64,000 nt of DNA, from positions 1 to 64,000 of the forward strand of contig JAIDFQ010000044.1 of NCBI GenBank assembly GCA_029054245.1, given 5' to 3'. This DNA is from Lachnospiraceae bacterium (lineage in GTDB: Bacteria > Bacillota > Clostridia > Lachnospirales > Lachnospiraceae). Below the pieces are notes generated by a model. The model had not been told where the DNA came from. It searched no databases and worked only from the letters and a program-made list of their open reading frames with translations. This document shows positions 26,148 through 35,364 of the stretch, piece after piece. Each line of letters opens with the position of its first letter. Position 1 is the stretch's first letter. Both the position numbers and the translations under genes were made by a program.

Positions 26148-26918
26148 GTGGAAGCAAGAGAAATATTGGAGCAGGTGAAGGCAGGGAGTATATCGATAGA
26201 AGAGGCGGAAAAATATTTTCGGAAGCAGCCTTTTGAAGAACTGGGCTATGCAAAGCTGGATACCCACAGAGAGATCCGGTCGGGATTTCCGGAAGTGGTT
26301 TACTGTAGCAATAAGCCTGATGCATATCTGATTTCCATTTATCAGCAACTGTTTGAGGAAAATGGAGAGGTTTTTGGAACTAGGGCAGAAAGGCGGCAGT
26401 ATGAACTGGTGAAGGAGGTTCTTCCGCAGGTAACTTATGATGAAGTGTCTCGCATTTTAAAAGTAGAAAAAGAAGGGAAGAAAAGGTGCGGAAAGATTGC
26501 GGTCTGTACTGCCGGTACGGCGGACATCCCGGTTGCGGAGGAAGCGGCACAGACTGCGGAATTTTTTGGGTCCTTTGTTGAGCGCATTTATGACGTGGGT
26601 GTGAGCGGGCTGCACAGGCTGATTTCCCGCCTTGATGTGATACAGGAGGCAAACTGCGTGGTGGCGGTGGCGGGAATGGAGGGTGCACTGGCAAGTGTGT
26701 TAGGTGGTCTGGTCAGCAGACCGGTGATTGCAGTGCCTACTTCTGTGGGATATGGAGCAAGCATGCACGGGCTCTCAGCACTGCTTACTATGATTAATTC
26801 CTGTGCAAACGGAATCGCGGTGGTCAATATCGACAATGGCTACGGGGCAGGATATATTGCAACGCAGATTAACCGGCTGGGATGCAGGGGGCGATCGGGG
26901 AGAGTAAAGGCTGAATAA
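26148..26918 (+). CDS. larB: LarB, pyridinium carboxylase/hydrolase of nickel-pincer cofactor synthesis
   Basis: The GTG at 26148 lies seven bases after GGAGAGG and gives 256 residues beginning VEAREILEQVKAG, which matches LarB length; an earlier ATG at 26070 would add 26 non-homologous residues. The PurE-like C-terminal half is clear: CTAGTADIPVAEEAA, VAGMEGALASVLGGL, AVPTSVGYGAS and NIDNGYGAGYIA. LarB carboxylates nicotinic acid adenine dinucleotide and hydrolyses its phosphoanhydride, the first step to the nickel-pincer nucleotide. It is the first gene of a larB-larC-larE operon. Confidence 0.93.
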   Translation: MEAREILEQVKAGSISIEEAEKYFRKQPFEELGYAKLDTHREIRSGFPEVVYCSNKPDAYLISIYQQLFEENGEVFGTRAERRQYELVKEVLPQVTYDEVSRILKVEKEGKKRCGKIAVCTAGTADIPVAEEAAQTAEFFGSFVERIYDVGVSGLHRLISRLDVIQEANCVVAVAGMEGALASVLGGLVSRPVIAVPTSVGYGASMHGLSALLTMINSCANGIAVVNIDNGYGAGYIATQINRLGCRGRSGRVKAE

Positions 26919-26952
26919 AACGTTGAATAAAATGCTTTGGAATGGAGGTAAA

Positions 26953-28242
26953 ATGGGAAAGACTTTATATTTAGAATGTTATTCGGGAATCAGCGGTGAT
27001 ATGACGGTGGCAGCGCTGCTGGACTTGGGAGCGGATGTGGATGTGCTTAAAAGAGGAATTGAAAGCCTTCCTGTGCATGGGTTTGAAATTGAAATCAGCA
27101 GGGTGAAGAAGGCAGGGTTGGATGTATGTGATTTTTGTGTAAAACTGGATGCGCAGCATGAGAATCATGATCATGATATGGAATATCTGCATGGACATCA
27201 TCATGAAGATAGTGTTCATGAACATGAGCATGGCGTTCATGCACATGAGCATAGAGGACTGCCGGAAATATTGGAAATCATTGAAGGCGCTGAAATCAGC
27301 AAAGGCGCAAAAAAGAAAGCAGAAAAAATTTTTCGTATATTGGCACAGGCGGAGGCAAAGGCGCATGGTGTGCCGATAGAACAGGTGCATTTTCATGAAG
27401 TGGGAGCGGTGGACTCCATTGTGGATATTGTCGCGGCGGCGGTATGTCTGGATAATCTGGATATCACGGAAGTGGTGGCGCCTTTTGTATGTGAAGGAAA
27501 GGGAACGGTGAGATGTCAGCATGGCATTCTTCCCGTGCCGGTTCCAGCGGTGATGCATATTGCGGAAGCATATCAGCTTCCCATCAGGATAACAGATGTG
27601 GAGGGAGAGCTTGTGACGCCCACCGGAGCGGCAATCCTTGCAGCGGTTAGGACTACATCGGAATTGCCTGCGCAGTTTACGATTTCCAAAACGGGAATGG
27701 GAGCGGGAAAGCGCAATTATGAAAGACCAAGCCTGCTTCGGGCAATGCTGATAGAGGAAAAAGAAACAGATCAAAACAAGAGGCAGGCAGAAGAATCCTT
27801 AAAGCAGGACTGGATTTACAAGTTGGAAACAAATATTGATGATTGTACAGGGGAAGCGCTTGGGTATGTGATGGAAAGGCTGATGGATGCTGGGGCGAGA
27901 GATGTTCATTTTACGCCTGTATATATGAAGAAAAACCGTCCTGGCTATATGCTTACGGTTATTTGTGATGAAAGGCAGATAAAGGAGCTGGAGCAGATTC
28001 TTTTTGAAGAAACCACCACAATAGGGATACGCAGGGTAAAGATGGAGCGCACGGTTCTAGAGAGAGAGAATACGGAAATCACACTTGGGGATGAGAACGT
28101 GAAGGCAAAAAGATGTATTCTGCCAGATGGACAAGTAAGGCTTTATCCAGAGTATGAAAGTGCAGCGAAGCTGGCAAAGAAAAAAGGGATGCCTTTGCAG
28201 GAGGTTATATGGAGGAGTATACAGAAAAAAGAAGAAAGCTAA
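26953..28242 (+). CDS. larC: LarC, nickel insertion cyclometallase
   Basis: The start at 26953, five bases after GGAGG, gives 429 residues. The N-terminal signature LYLECYSGISGDM is followed by a His-rich loop (about residues 68-100, for example HGHHHEDSVHEHEHG), which probably holds nickel. The C-terminal domain (LETNIDDCTGEALGYV, MKKNRPGYMLTV, ETTTIGIRR) is in the same frame. In Lactiplantibacillus the two parts need a ribosomal frameshift; here they are continuous. LarC inserts Ni into the dithio-carboxyl pyridinium nucleotide using CTP. It overlaps larE by 34 bases. Confidence 0.93.
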   Translation: MGKTLYLECYSGISGDMTVAALLDLGADVDVLKRGIESLPVHGFEIEISRVKKAGLDVCDFCVKLDAQHENHDHDMEYLHGHHHEDSVHEHEHGVHAHEHRGLPEILEIIEGAEISKGAKKKAEKIFRILAQAEAKAHGVPIEQVHFHEVGAVDSIVDIVAAAVCLDNLDITEVVAPFVCEGKGTVRCQHGILPVPVPAVMHIAEAYQLPIRITDVEGELVTPTGAAILAAVRTTSELPAQFTISKTGMGAGKRNYERPSLLRAMLIEEKETDQNKRQAEESLKQDWIYKLETNIDDCTGEALGYVMERLMDAGARDVHFTPVYMKKNRPGYMLTVICDERQIKELEQILFEETTTIGIRRVKMERTVLERENTEITLGDENVKAKRCILPDGQVRLYPEYESAAKLAKKKGMPLQEVIWRSIQKKEES

Positions 28243-29036
28243 TTCATAAAATGGCTCAGTATGCCAGTCAGGATGTGGCGGTGGCATTTTCAGGGGGTGT
28301 TGACAGCTGTTTGATTTTGAAGCTGGCTTGTGCGGCGGCAGAAGAGACGGGGAATAGAGTCTATGCAATAACGATGCAGACCCGTCTACATCCGAATGGG
28401 GAAATCGAAGAGGCAAGAAAGGTATGTGAAGAAATCGGGGCAGTCCATATCGTGATTGCGGCGGACGAGCTTGAGGGTGCAGGGATTATGAGTAATCCAG
28501 TGAATCGCTGCTACCTGTGCAAAAGATATCTGTTTCTCAAGATGAGGGAGCGGGCGGATGAACTTTTAGTAAGTGTGATTTTAGAGGGAACCAATGAGGA
28601 TGATCTTCATGTATATCGTCCCGGCATACAAGCACTTAGGGAATTGCAGATTACCAGCCCGTTAGCAGAAATCGGGTTTACGAAGGCAGAGGTGAGAAGG
28701 ATGGCAGGTGAGTATGGGCTTACGTCGGCTAAGAAGCCGTCAGCGCCTTGTCTTGCCACAAGATTCCCTTATGGAACAGAACTTAGTTATGAAAGAATGG
28801 CACAGGTGGAGAAGGGCGAAACATTCTTAAAAGGGTTTGGTTTACATAATGTTAGAATCAGGGTTCATGATAAGCTGGCTAGGATAGAAGTGGATGAAAG
28901 TATATTCGTAGATTTTTTGAGCCATAAAGAAGAAATTATTTCTTATTTGAAAAACTTAGGATTTGTTTATATAACATTAGATATGGAAGGATTTCGTTCT
29001 GGGAGCATGGATGTAGAGATAAGCAAAAAAATGTAG
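28209..29036 (+). CDS. larE: LarE, sulfur transferase of nickel-pincer cofactor synthesis
   Basis: The 275-residue protein has the PP-loop AFSGGVDSCLIL for adenylation of the pyridinium carboxylates. The sulfur-donor cysteine region is PSAPCLATRFPYG. A second pair, NRCYLCKRY, adds two more cysteines. Three-cysteine LarE proteins are reported to hold a [4Fe-4S] cluster and use it for sulfur transfer, instead of sacrificing one Cys. It should convert the two carboxyls to thiocarboxyls before LarC acts. The start lies inside the end of larC, so translation is coupled. Confidence 0.93.
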   Translation: MEEYTEKRRKLIHKMAQYASQDVAVAFSGGVDSCLILKLACAAAEETGNRVYAITMQTRLHPNGEIEEARKVCEEIGAVHIVIAADELEGAGIMSNPVNRCYLCKRYLFLKMRERADELLVSVILEGTNEDDLHVYRPGIQALRELQITSPLAEIGFTKAEVRRMAGEYGLTSAKKPSAPCLATRFPYGTELSYERMAQVEKGETFLKGFGLHNVRIRVHDKLARIEVDESIFVDFLSHKEEIISYLKNLGFVYITLDMEGFRSGSMDVEISKKM

Positions 29037-29083
29037 CAATAAGCTTAGCAAAGAAAGTGAATGATAGAAAGGCGGGCAGCGTT

Positions 29084-30235
29084 ATGAAGTACAGAGAGTT
29101 GAAAAGATGCGGCAATTTAAAGGTGAGTGAGATTGCTCTGGGATGTGAAGGATTTATAGACAAGACACCGGAGGAATTCAGGAAGATGCTGGATAAGGCA
29201 TTGGCGCTTGGCATTAATTTTATTGATATGTATACCCCGAATCCCGCATTCCGAGATAATCTGGGCGCAGTTATGGCAGGAAGGAGAGATGAGTTTGTTT
29301 TGCAGGGGCATATCTGCTCTGTGTGGGAAGACGGTCAATATCTCCGCACCAGGGATTTGAAGAAAGCGAAAGAAGGATTTGAAGACCAGTTAAAAAGGTT
29401 GGGAACAGACTACCTTGACATTGGAATGATTCACTATGTGGACGGGGAACGGGATTTTGAAGAAGTATTTCAGGGAGAAATCATAGCGTACTGCAAGAAA
29501 CTGAAGGCAGAAGGAAAAATTCATGCCATCGGTCTTAGCTCCCACAATCCAGTGATTGCAAGAAAGGCAGTGGAAACAGGTCTCATTGATGTATTAATGT
29601 TTTCTGTGAATGCTGCTTATGACATGCAGCCGGCAAGTGAGGACTGCAATGATTTATTTGATCCGGCAAAGTATAAGGATGGTTTCGTGGGTATGAATAC
29701 GGAACGGAAGGCATTGTATGAACTGTGTGCAAGAAAGGATGTGGCGATTGACGTCATGAAGGTGTTCGGAGGGGGAGACATGCTGAATGCAGAATTGTCT
29801 CCTTTCGGCGTGGCATTCAATGAATATCAGTGCATTGAATACTGTCTGACCAGGCCTGGCGTGGTATCTGTTATGGCGGGCTGCCACAGCGAAAGTGAAA
29901 TCGAGAAAGTAGTATCTTATTATGATGCTTCAAAGGAAGAAAAAGATTATTCGCTGGTTCTTTCACGGATGGATAAATTCAAGTTCCAGGGCAACTGCAT
30001 GTACTGCGGACACTGCGCGCCATGCAGCGTAGGAATCAGCGTAGCGGATATTAATAAATATTTGAATCTGTCCCTGGCACAGGGACAGGTGCCGGAGACA
30101 GTAGCGGACCACTATAAGCTTTTAGAACACCACGCATCAGAGTGTGTGGCATGCGGCAGATGCGAAGGAAATTGTCCTTTTGGGGTAGGGATTATTGAGA
30201 AGATGAAAAAGGCGGTGGAGGTGTTCGGATACTAA
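29084..30235 (+). CDS. Aldo/keto reductase with C-terminal 2x[4Fe-4S] ferredoxin domain
   Basis: The start at 29084 gives 383 residues. The N-terminal (beta/alpha)8 AKR domain has INFIDMYTP with the conserved Asp/Tyr and the catalytic His in DIGMIHYVD. The strand that normally carries the catalytic Lys reads EFVLQGHICS, without Lys. The C-terminal ~70 residues hold two clusters: CMYCGHCAPC and CVACGRCEGNCPFG. Such ferredoxin-AKR fusions are common in anaerobes and of unknown substrate. It follows larE by 47 bases and may be co-transcribed. Confidence 0.85.
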   Translation: MKYRELKRCGNLKVSEIALGCEGFIDKTPEEFRKMLDKALALGINFIDMYTPNPAFRDNLGAVMAGRRDEFVLQGHICSVWEDGQYLRTRDLKKAKEGFEDQLKRLGTDYLDIGMIHYVDGERDFEEVFQGEIIAYCKKLKAEGKIHAIGLSSHNPVIARKAVETGLIDVLMFSVNAAYDMQPASEDCNDLFDPAKYKDGFVGMNTERKALYELCARKDVAIDVMKVFGGGDMLNAELSPFGVAFNEYQCIEYCLTRPGVVSVMAGCHSESEIEKVVSYYDASKEEKDYSLVLSRMDKFKFQGNCMYCGHCAPCSVGISVADINKYLNLSLAQGQVPETVADHYKLLEHHASECVACGRCEGNCPFGVGIIEKMKKAVEVFGY

Positions 30236-30267
30236 ATTTACACTTTTAATATATCGTCTAATGTGGG

Positions 30268-30296
30268 TTGATTTTGATTTTGGGAATGGCTATACT
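30268..30296 (+). promoter_or_regulatory. Promoter of the hypB operon
   Basis: TTGATT (30268-30273), 17 bases, TATACT (30291-30296), about 39 bases before the hypB ATG. Confidence 0.6.
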
Positions 30297-30334
30297 GATA
30301 TAAAGAGAATAAGTGCGGAAGACGAGGTACATCC

Positions 30335-31012
30335 ATGCGAGAAGTGAGAGTTTTAGAAATCAAACAGAGTGTTTTTGCTGACAATGACCAGCAGGCGGAT
30401 TTATTGAGGCAGGATTTAAGGGAAAAGGGGGTATTTCTTTTAAACCTGATGTCTTCTCCTGGCGCTGGAAAGACCACCACGCTGATGCGTACCATTGAGG
30501 CATTGAAGGATACGTTTAAGATTGGGGTCATGGAGGCTGACATTGATTCGGATGTGGATGCGCAGACCATATCTAAGTCAGGCGCAAAGGTCATCCAGCT
30601 CCACACAGGGGGCATGTGTCATCTGGATGCGGAAATGACCAGACAGGGACTTGCAGGACTGGAAACCAACGACGTGGAACTGGCAATCCTTGAAAATGTA
30701 GGCAATCTTGTCTGTCCGGCGGAGTTTGACACAGGAGCAGCGAAGAATGCTATGATTCTTTCTGTACCAGAGGGGCATGATAAGCCGCTGAAATATCCGC
30801 TGATGTTCACCATCTGCGATGTGGTGCTGATTAATAAGATTGATGTACTTCCCTATTTTGATTTTGATCTGGAAAAGTGTAAGGAATATATTCACATGCG
30901 AAATCCAAAGGCAAAGATTATTCCTATCTGTGCCAAGACAGGGGAAGGAATAGAGGAATGGAGCAGATGGCTTACGGAAGAGGTTACAAACTGGCGTAGG
31001 GGGAAGGCGTAA
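30335..31012 (+). CDS. hypB: HypB, nickel-delivering GTPase
   Basis: The 225-residue protein is a G3E GTPase: P-loop MSSPGAGKTTTLM, MEADIDSDVDAQ, guanine-specificity INKIDVLPYFDF, and metal-site residues HTGGMCHLDAEM with ENVGNLVCPAEFD. It lacks the His-rich N-terminal tail of some homologues, so it is a delivery rather than storage form. HypB with HypA loads nickel into [NiFe]-hydrogenase. No hydrogenase gene or hypC-F is nearby, so the client here is unknown; the lar genes next door suggest a link to nickel-pincer metabolism. Confidence 0.95.
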   Translation: MREVRVLEIKQSVFADNDQQADLLRQDLREKGVFLLNLMSSPGAGKTTTLMRTIEALKDTFKIGVMEADIDSDVDAQTISKSGAKVIQLHTGGMCHLDAEMTRQGLAGLETNDVELAILENVGNLVCPAEFDTGAAKNAMILSVPEGHDKPLKYPLMFTICDVVLINKIDVLPYFDFDLEKCKEYIHMRNPKAKIIPICAKTGEGIEEWSRWLTEEVTNWRRGKA

Positions 31013-31085
31013 AACACCGAATGATTGTAGGAGTTCATTAATAAGTATTACAAAAGAAACGATAAAATACAAAAGGGAGGAAGGT

Positions 31086-33872
31086 ATGGAGAAAAAGTTA
31101 GACAAAGAACTATATCCGGATTATGTTTATCCCGAGCATCAGGCGGATCACAGCACACCGCCCAGAGAAAGCATAATCAAACTTGGGAAGATGATGACGG
31201 ACAGGATTCCCCAGAAGCTGGGAATCAAGAAAATCACCCAGGATGATCCTGAGTATTGGGGGCTTGCAGGAGTACTCACGGATGAGGAAGCGGAAATCGC
31301 TTTGAAAATGGGAGTAAGAAAACCTAAGACCTTAAAAGAGATGGTGAAACTGACAGGCATGTCGGAAGAAAAGTTAGAACCGAAGCTGCAGGAAATGTCT
31401 GTCAAGGGGATTTTAGAGTATAACTGGGAAAATCCTCAGCATGAAAAGCAATATGTGCTTCCCATGTTTGTGCCGGGGGCAGCAGAATTTTTTAACATGA
31501 ATAGCGCTGTTATGCAGAATAACCCGGAAGTTACGTTATTTTTTGAGCACATGTCAAGACTTCCCCTTGAACATGTCACCCCCTTTGTAGGGGAAGGCGG
31601 CAATGGGATTGGCATGCATGTTATTCCGGTGGAGAAGGCAATCGAGATGGAAAGCGAATCCATCGACTTGGAGCATATTTCTCATTGGCTTACGAAATAT
31701 GAAGGCAAGTATGCGGCCAGTCCTTGTTCCTGTCGGCGTTCGCGGCTGTATCATGATGAAGGGTGTGCAGACGATCCTGAGGGATGGTGTGTTGCCGTAG
31801 GCGATATGGCGGATTATGTAGTGGAGACCCAGAAGGATGGACGCTATATCACCAGAGAGGAAGCGCTTGCAATCTTCAAACAGGCGGAGGATAACGGGTT
31901 TGTCCATCAAATTACCAATATCGACGGCGCCAACAAGATTTTTGCCATCTGCAACTGTAATGTGAATGTATGTTACGCCCTGCGCACTTCACAGCTTTTT
32001 AATACGCCCAATATGTCCCGTTCCGCTTATGTGGCAAAGGTAGACAAAAGTAAATGTGTTGCTTGTGGCAAGTGTGTGGAGGCATGTCCGGCAGGCGCGG
32101 TGAAGCTGGGGCAGAAGCTTTGTAAAAAAGACGGCAGTGAGGTTGCTTATCCGAAGATGCCTCTCCCACAGGAACAGAAGTGGGGAGAGCATATGTGGAC
32201 CCATAACTATAGAGATGTGAACAGGATCAATTGTTATGATACCGGAACAGCGCCCTGCAAGACGGCATGTCCTGCACACATTGCGGTACAGGGGTATCTT
32301 CAGCTGGCAAAGGAAGGGCGTTACGAAGAAGCGTTGGCACTGATTAAAAAAGACAATCCTTTGCCGGCAATCTGTGGACGTATCTGTAACCGTCGCTGTG
32401 AGGACGCCTGTACCCGTGCAACGTTGGATGAGGCAGTTGCCATTGATGCGGTGAAGCGGTTCGTGGCGGAGAGGGATCTAAAAGCCGAGACCCGCTATAT
32501 TCCGAAGCCTACTGTTCCTTCTCTGAAAGGATATTTTGAAGAAAAGATTGCCATTATCGGCGCTGGTCCGGCTGGGCTTTCCTGTGCTTACTTTTTGGCA
32601 GATAAGGGGTATAAGCCCACCATATTTGAGAAAAATGAAAAGCCCGGAGGCATGTTGACTTATGGAATTCCTTCTTATAAATTGGAGAAGGATTTGATAG
32701 AGGCGGAAATTGATATAATCAAAGCCATGGGCGTTGAAATTAAGTGTGGCGTAGAAGTAGGAAAGGATGTTACCATTGATCAGCTCCGTGCTCAGGGATA
32801 TAAAGGGTTTTATGTTGCCATCGGATGTCAGGGAGGCAGAAAGGCAGGCGTTCCCGGCGAGGATGCCCAAGGGGTTTACACGGCTGTGGAATTTCTAAAG
32901 GAGGTGGGATCAAAGGAATGCTTTGATTTAGGCAGCGATGTGATTGTCATCGGAGGCGGAAATGTTGCTATTGATGCGGCAAGGAGCAGCACCCGCTGCG
33001 GTCAGGGAAAGGTATCTATGTTCTGTTTAGAGAGCAGGGATGAGATGCCTGCAAGCCGCGAAGAGATTCTGGAAGCTTCCGAAGAGCAGGTTGCCATCCA
33101 CAATGGATGGGGCCCTAAGGAAATTCTTACGGAAAACGGAAAGGCTGTAGGAGTCGTATTTAAGAAATGCACTCGCGTATTTGACGAGAATCATAGATTT
33201 GCACCGCTATATGATGAAGAAGATACCATGACGGTTCCTTGCACCAGTGTTATTTTCAGTGTAGGACAGGGGATCATCTGGGGAGACCTTTTAAAGGGAA
33301 CGAAGGTGGAACTTCGTCCGAATGGAGGAGCTATTGCCGACAGGCTGACTTATCAGACCGCTGAACCGGATATCTTCGTTGGCGGTGACGTTTATACCGG
33401 ACCGAAGTTTGCGATAGATGCTATTGCGGCAGGAAGGGAAGGCGCGATTTCTTTACACCGGTTTGTACATGAACATTGTACATTGACCATCGGAAGGAAC
33501 CGGAGAGATTTTATTGAGCTGGACAAGGAAGATATCTTTATTTCCAGCTATGACAATACCGACAGGCAAAGACCGGAGAAGGCGGAGGAGGCACAGATGC
33601 GTAGTTTCCGTGATTTGTCCCACACGCTGACGGAAGAACAGGTGAAGGCAGAAACCTCACGTTGTCTTTCCTGCGGCGCATCCGTGGTAGATCCCAATAA
33701 ATGTATTGGGTGCGGTATCTGCACGACGAAATGTGTATTTGATGCGATTACCCTGCATAGGGACTTGCCGGGCTGTTCGGAAATGGTGAAATCGGAAGAT
33801 AAGCTCAAGTATGTGCTGCCCAATATGATCAAACAGTCTTTGAAGGTCAAATTCGCGCCGAAGAAGGATTAA
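31086..33872 (+). CDS. Composite Fe-S/FAD/NAD(P) oxidoreductase
   Basis: The 928-residue protein has several parts. Residues about 1-310 hold a winged-helix-like start and a Cys-rich region (SPCSCRRSRLYHDEGC, then ICNCNVNVCY). Next comes a ferredoxin motif, CVACGKCVEACP (about 325), then a GltD/DPYD-type Fe-S domain (ICGRICNRRCEDAC). An FAD site (IIGAGPAGLSCAYFL) and an NAD(P) site (VIVIGGGNVAIDAARSS) follow, and it ends with CLSCGA and CIGCGICTTKCVFDA. It should shuttle electrons between NAD(P)H, flavin and ferredoxin-type centres. It lies between hypB and hypA (three bases before hypA), so it is probably linked to the nickel system. Confidence 0.85.
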   Translation: MEKKLDKELYPDYVYPEHQADHSTPPRESIIKLGKMMTDRIPQKLGIKKITQDDPEYWGLAGVLTDEEAEIALKMGVRKPKTLKEMVKLTGMSEEKLEPKLQEMSVKGILEYNWENPQHEKQYVLPMFVPGAAEFFNMNSAVMQNNPEVTLFFEHMSRLPLEHVTPFVGEGGNGIGMHVIPVEKAIEMESESIDLEHISHWLTKYEGKYAASPCSCRRSRLYHDEGCADDPEGWCVAVGDMADYVVETQKDGRYITREEALAIFKQAEDNGFVHQITNIDGANKIFAICNCNVNVCYALRTSQLFNTPNMSRSAYVAKVDKSKCVACGKCVEACPAGAVKLGQKLCKKDGSEVAYPKMPLPQEQKWGEHMWTHNYRDVNRINCYDTGTAPCKTACPAHIAVQGYLQLAKEGRYEEALALIKKDNPLPAICGRICNRRCEDACTRATLDEAVAIDAVKRFVAERDLKAETRYIPKPTVPSLKGYFEEKIAIIGAGPAGLSCAYFLADKGYKPTIFEKNEKPGGMLTYGIPSYKLEKDLIEAEIDIIKAMGVEIKCGVEVGKDVTIDQLRAQGYKGFYVAIGCQGGRKAGVPGEDAQGVYTAVEFLKEVGSKECFDLGSDVIVIGGGNVAIDAARSSTRCGQGKVSMFCLESRDEMPASREEILEASEEQVAIHNGWGPKEILTENGKAVGVVFKKCTRVFDENHRFAPLYDEEDTMTVPCTSVIFSVGQGIIWGDLLKGTKVELRPNGGAIADRLTYQTAEPDIFVGGDVYTGPKFAIDAIAAGREGAISLHRFVHEHCTLTIGRNRRDFIELDKEDIFISSYDNTDRQRPEKAEEAQMRSFRDLSHTLTEEQVKAETSRCLSCGASVVDPNKCIGCGICTTKCVFDAITLHRDLPGCSEMVKSEDKLKYVLPNMIKQSLKVKFAPKKD

Positions 33873-33875
33873 GTT

Positions 33876-34220
33876 ATGCATGAATTAGGAGTCGTATTTC
33901 ACATTATGGATAATCTGGAAAAGGTTGCCGAAGAAAATGAGGTAAAGGGTATCTCTAAGGTGGTTTTGGAATTGGGCGAGGTGTCAACGGTGATTGAGTC
34001 TTATCTGCAAAACTGCTGGAAATGGGCGGTAAAAAAGAGGGAACTGTTTGCAGAAGCGGAATTGATTGTGGAACAACTTCCAGCTGTCACCTACTGCGAG
34101 GGATGCGGTCAGACTTATCCTACTGTGGAATATGGAAAAATCTGTCCCTACTGCAAAAGCCCAGATACGTGGCTTTTGCAGGGGAATGAATTTAATATTA
34201 AAGAGATCGAAGTGTACTGA
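33876..34220 (+). CDS. hypA: HypA, nickel/zinc metallochaperone
   Basis: The 114-residue protein has the N-terminal MHEL nickel site (His2) and the zinc site formed by YCEGCGQ and ICPYCKS. HypA passes nickel with HypB to target enzymes. It begins three bases after the large oxidoreductase, with which it is clearly co-transcribed. Length and motifs are normal. Confidence 0.95.
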   Translation: MHELGVVFHIMDNLEKVAEENEVKGISKVVLELGEVSTVIESYLQNCWKWAVKKRELFAEAELIVEQLPAVTYCEGCGQTYPTVEYGKICPYCKSPDTWLLQGNEFNIKEIEVY

Positions 34221-34308
34221 ACACAAAGTGTGATACACACGAGGTGTGGTGTACACAGCATGTAAGAAATGCCGCTTGCAGATAAAAGAAGAAGGAGAGG
34301 GTGAGATT

Positions 34309-35346
34309 ATGATTTTTCAAATTTATGATGGAATGATTGGCTGGCATTTGTTAGGCTGGGTCATGGTGTTTGCGGGACTGATCATTATGAATGAGATTGC
34401 ACGCCGGACCAAGATTGGAGGAGGCATCTGCTTTTTTGCGATTCCTGCAGTGCTGACGGTTTATTTTATTGCAATCTATGTGGGAGCGGCACAGGGCGCC
34501 GAATGGGCGCTGAATAACCAGACTTATGTACATATGAATAGCTGGTTCCATTATGCAAAGCTGTATGCAGCGTTAGCCGGATGTATCGGTTTTATGATTA
34601 TCAAATATCATTGGGGAAAACTAGGAAAGTCCCATGCTTTTAAGGTTTTTCCTTTTGTGATTGTTGCAATCAATATACTGATTGCGGTGGTGTCTGATTT
34701 TGAATCTGTGGTGAGAGCCGGAAACATCATGGGCGGATGGTGGAAATCCTCTGAAGGTGTGTGGCTTTACGGCGGGTGGTGGAACATTTTAAATGGTATC
34801 GCCGGCATTCTTAATATTTTGTGTATGACGGGCTGGTGGGGAATCTATTCCTCTAAGGACAAAAAAGATATGCTCTGGCCGGATATGACATGGTGTTTCA
34901 TTCTGGCTTATGATATCTGGAATTTCCAGTATACTTACTTGAATCTACCTACTCATGCATGGTATTGCGGTTTTGCCCTTCTGCTGGCGCCTACGGTTGC
35001 CAATGCGCTTTGGAATAAGGGCGGATGGATTCAGAACCGTGCAAATACATTGGCGTTATGGTGTATGTTTGCACAGGTATTTCCGCTGTTCCAGGACGGG
35101 AGCCGTTTTACCACAGTATCATCTGTATATGGAGCAGGAGGAGCGGCAGCAGCATTTGGAGAGGCAATGCCCACAATGGCAAATCCGACGGCACAAGGAA
35201 TAATCTCCATTCTTTCTATTGCAGTCAATATCGTGGTACTTGCCGTGATTTTGAAACGTGCAAAAGCACAGAAGAAGAATCCTTACACCAACGAAATCTT
35301 TACGGATCAGAAAGATTTCAAGACGGCGATGGCGAGAGCAGAGTAG
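34309..35346 (+). CDS. Polytopic membrane protein, DUF5692-like
   Basis: The ATG at 34309, seven bases after GAAGGAGAGG, gives 345 residues with about nine hydrophobic segments rich in Trp and Gly (for example IMGGWWKSSEGVWLYGGWWN). The family is probably DUF5692, whose function is unknown. It ends the hypB-oxidoreductase-hypA-membrane protein run, so a role in metal, substrate or electron transfer across the membrane is possible. No transport motif recognised. Confidence 0.7.
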   Translation: MIFQIYDGMIGWHLLGWVMVFAGLIIMNEIARRTKIGGGICFFAIPAVLTVYFIAIYVGAAQGAEWALNNQTYVHMNSWFHYAKLYAALAGCIGFMIIKYHWGKLGKSHAFKVFPFVIVAINILIAVVSDFESVVRAGNIMGGWWKSSEGVWLYGGWWNILNGIAGILNILCMTGWWGIYSSKDKKDMLWPDMTWCFILAYDIWNFQYTYLNLPTHAWYCGFALLLAPTVANALWNKGGWIQNRANTLALWCMFAQVFPLFQDGSRFTTVSSVYGAGGAAAAFGEAMPTMANPTAQGIISILSIAVNIVVLAVILKRAKAQKKNPYTNEIFTDQKDFKTAMARAE

Positions 35347-35364
35347 TGTAACTGGGAGATAGCA

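Noticed and set aside
26971-27774. 267-codon minus-strand frame inside larC
   Set aside because: Its length comes from the His-rich CAT/ATG repeats of larC read backwards, giving Met/Ile-rich nonsense.
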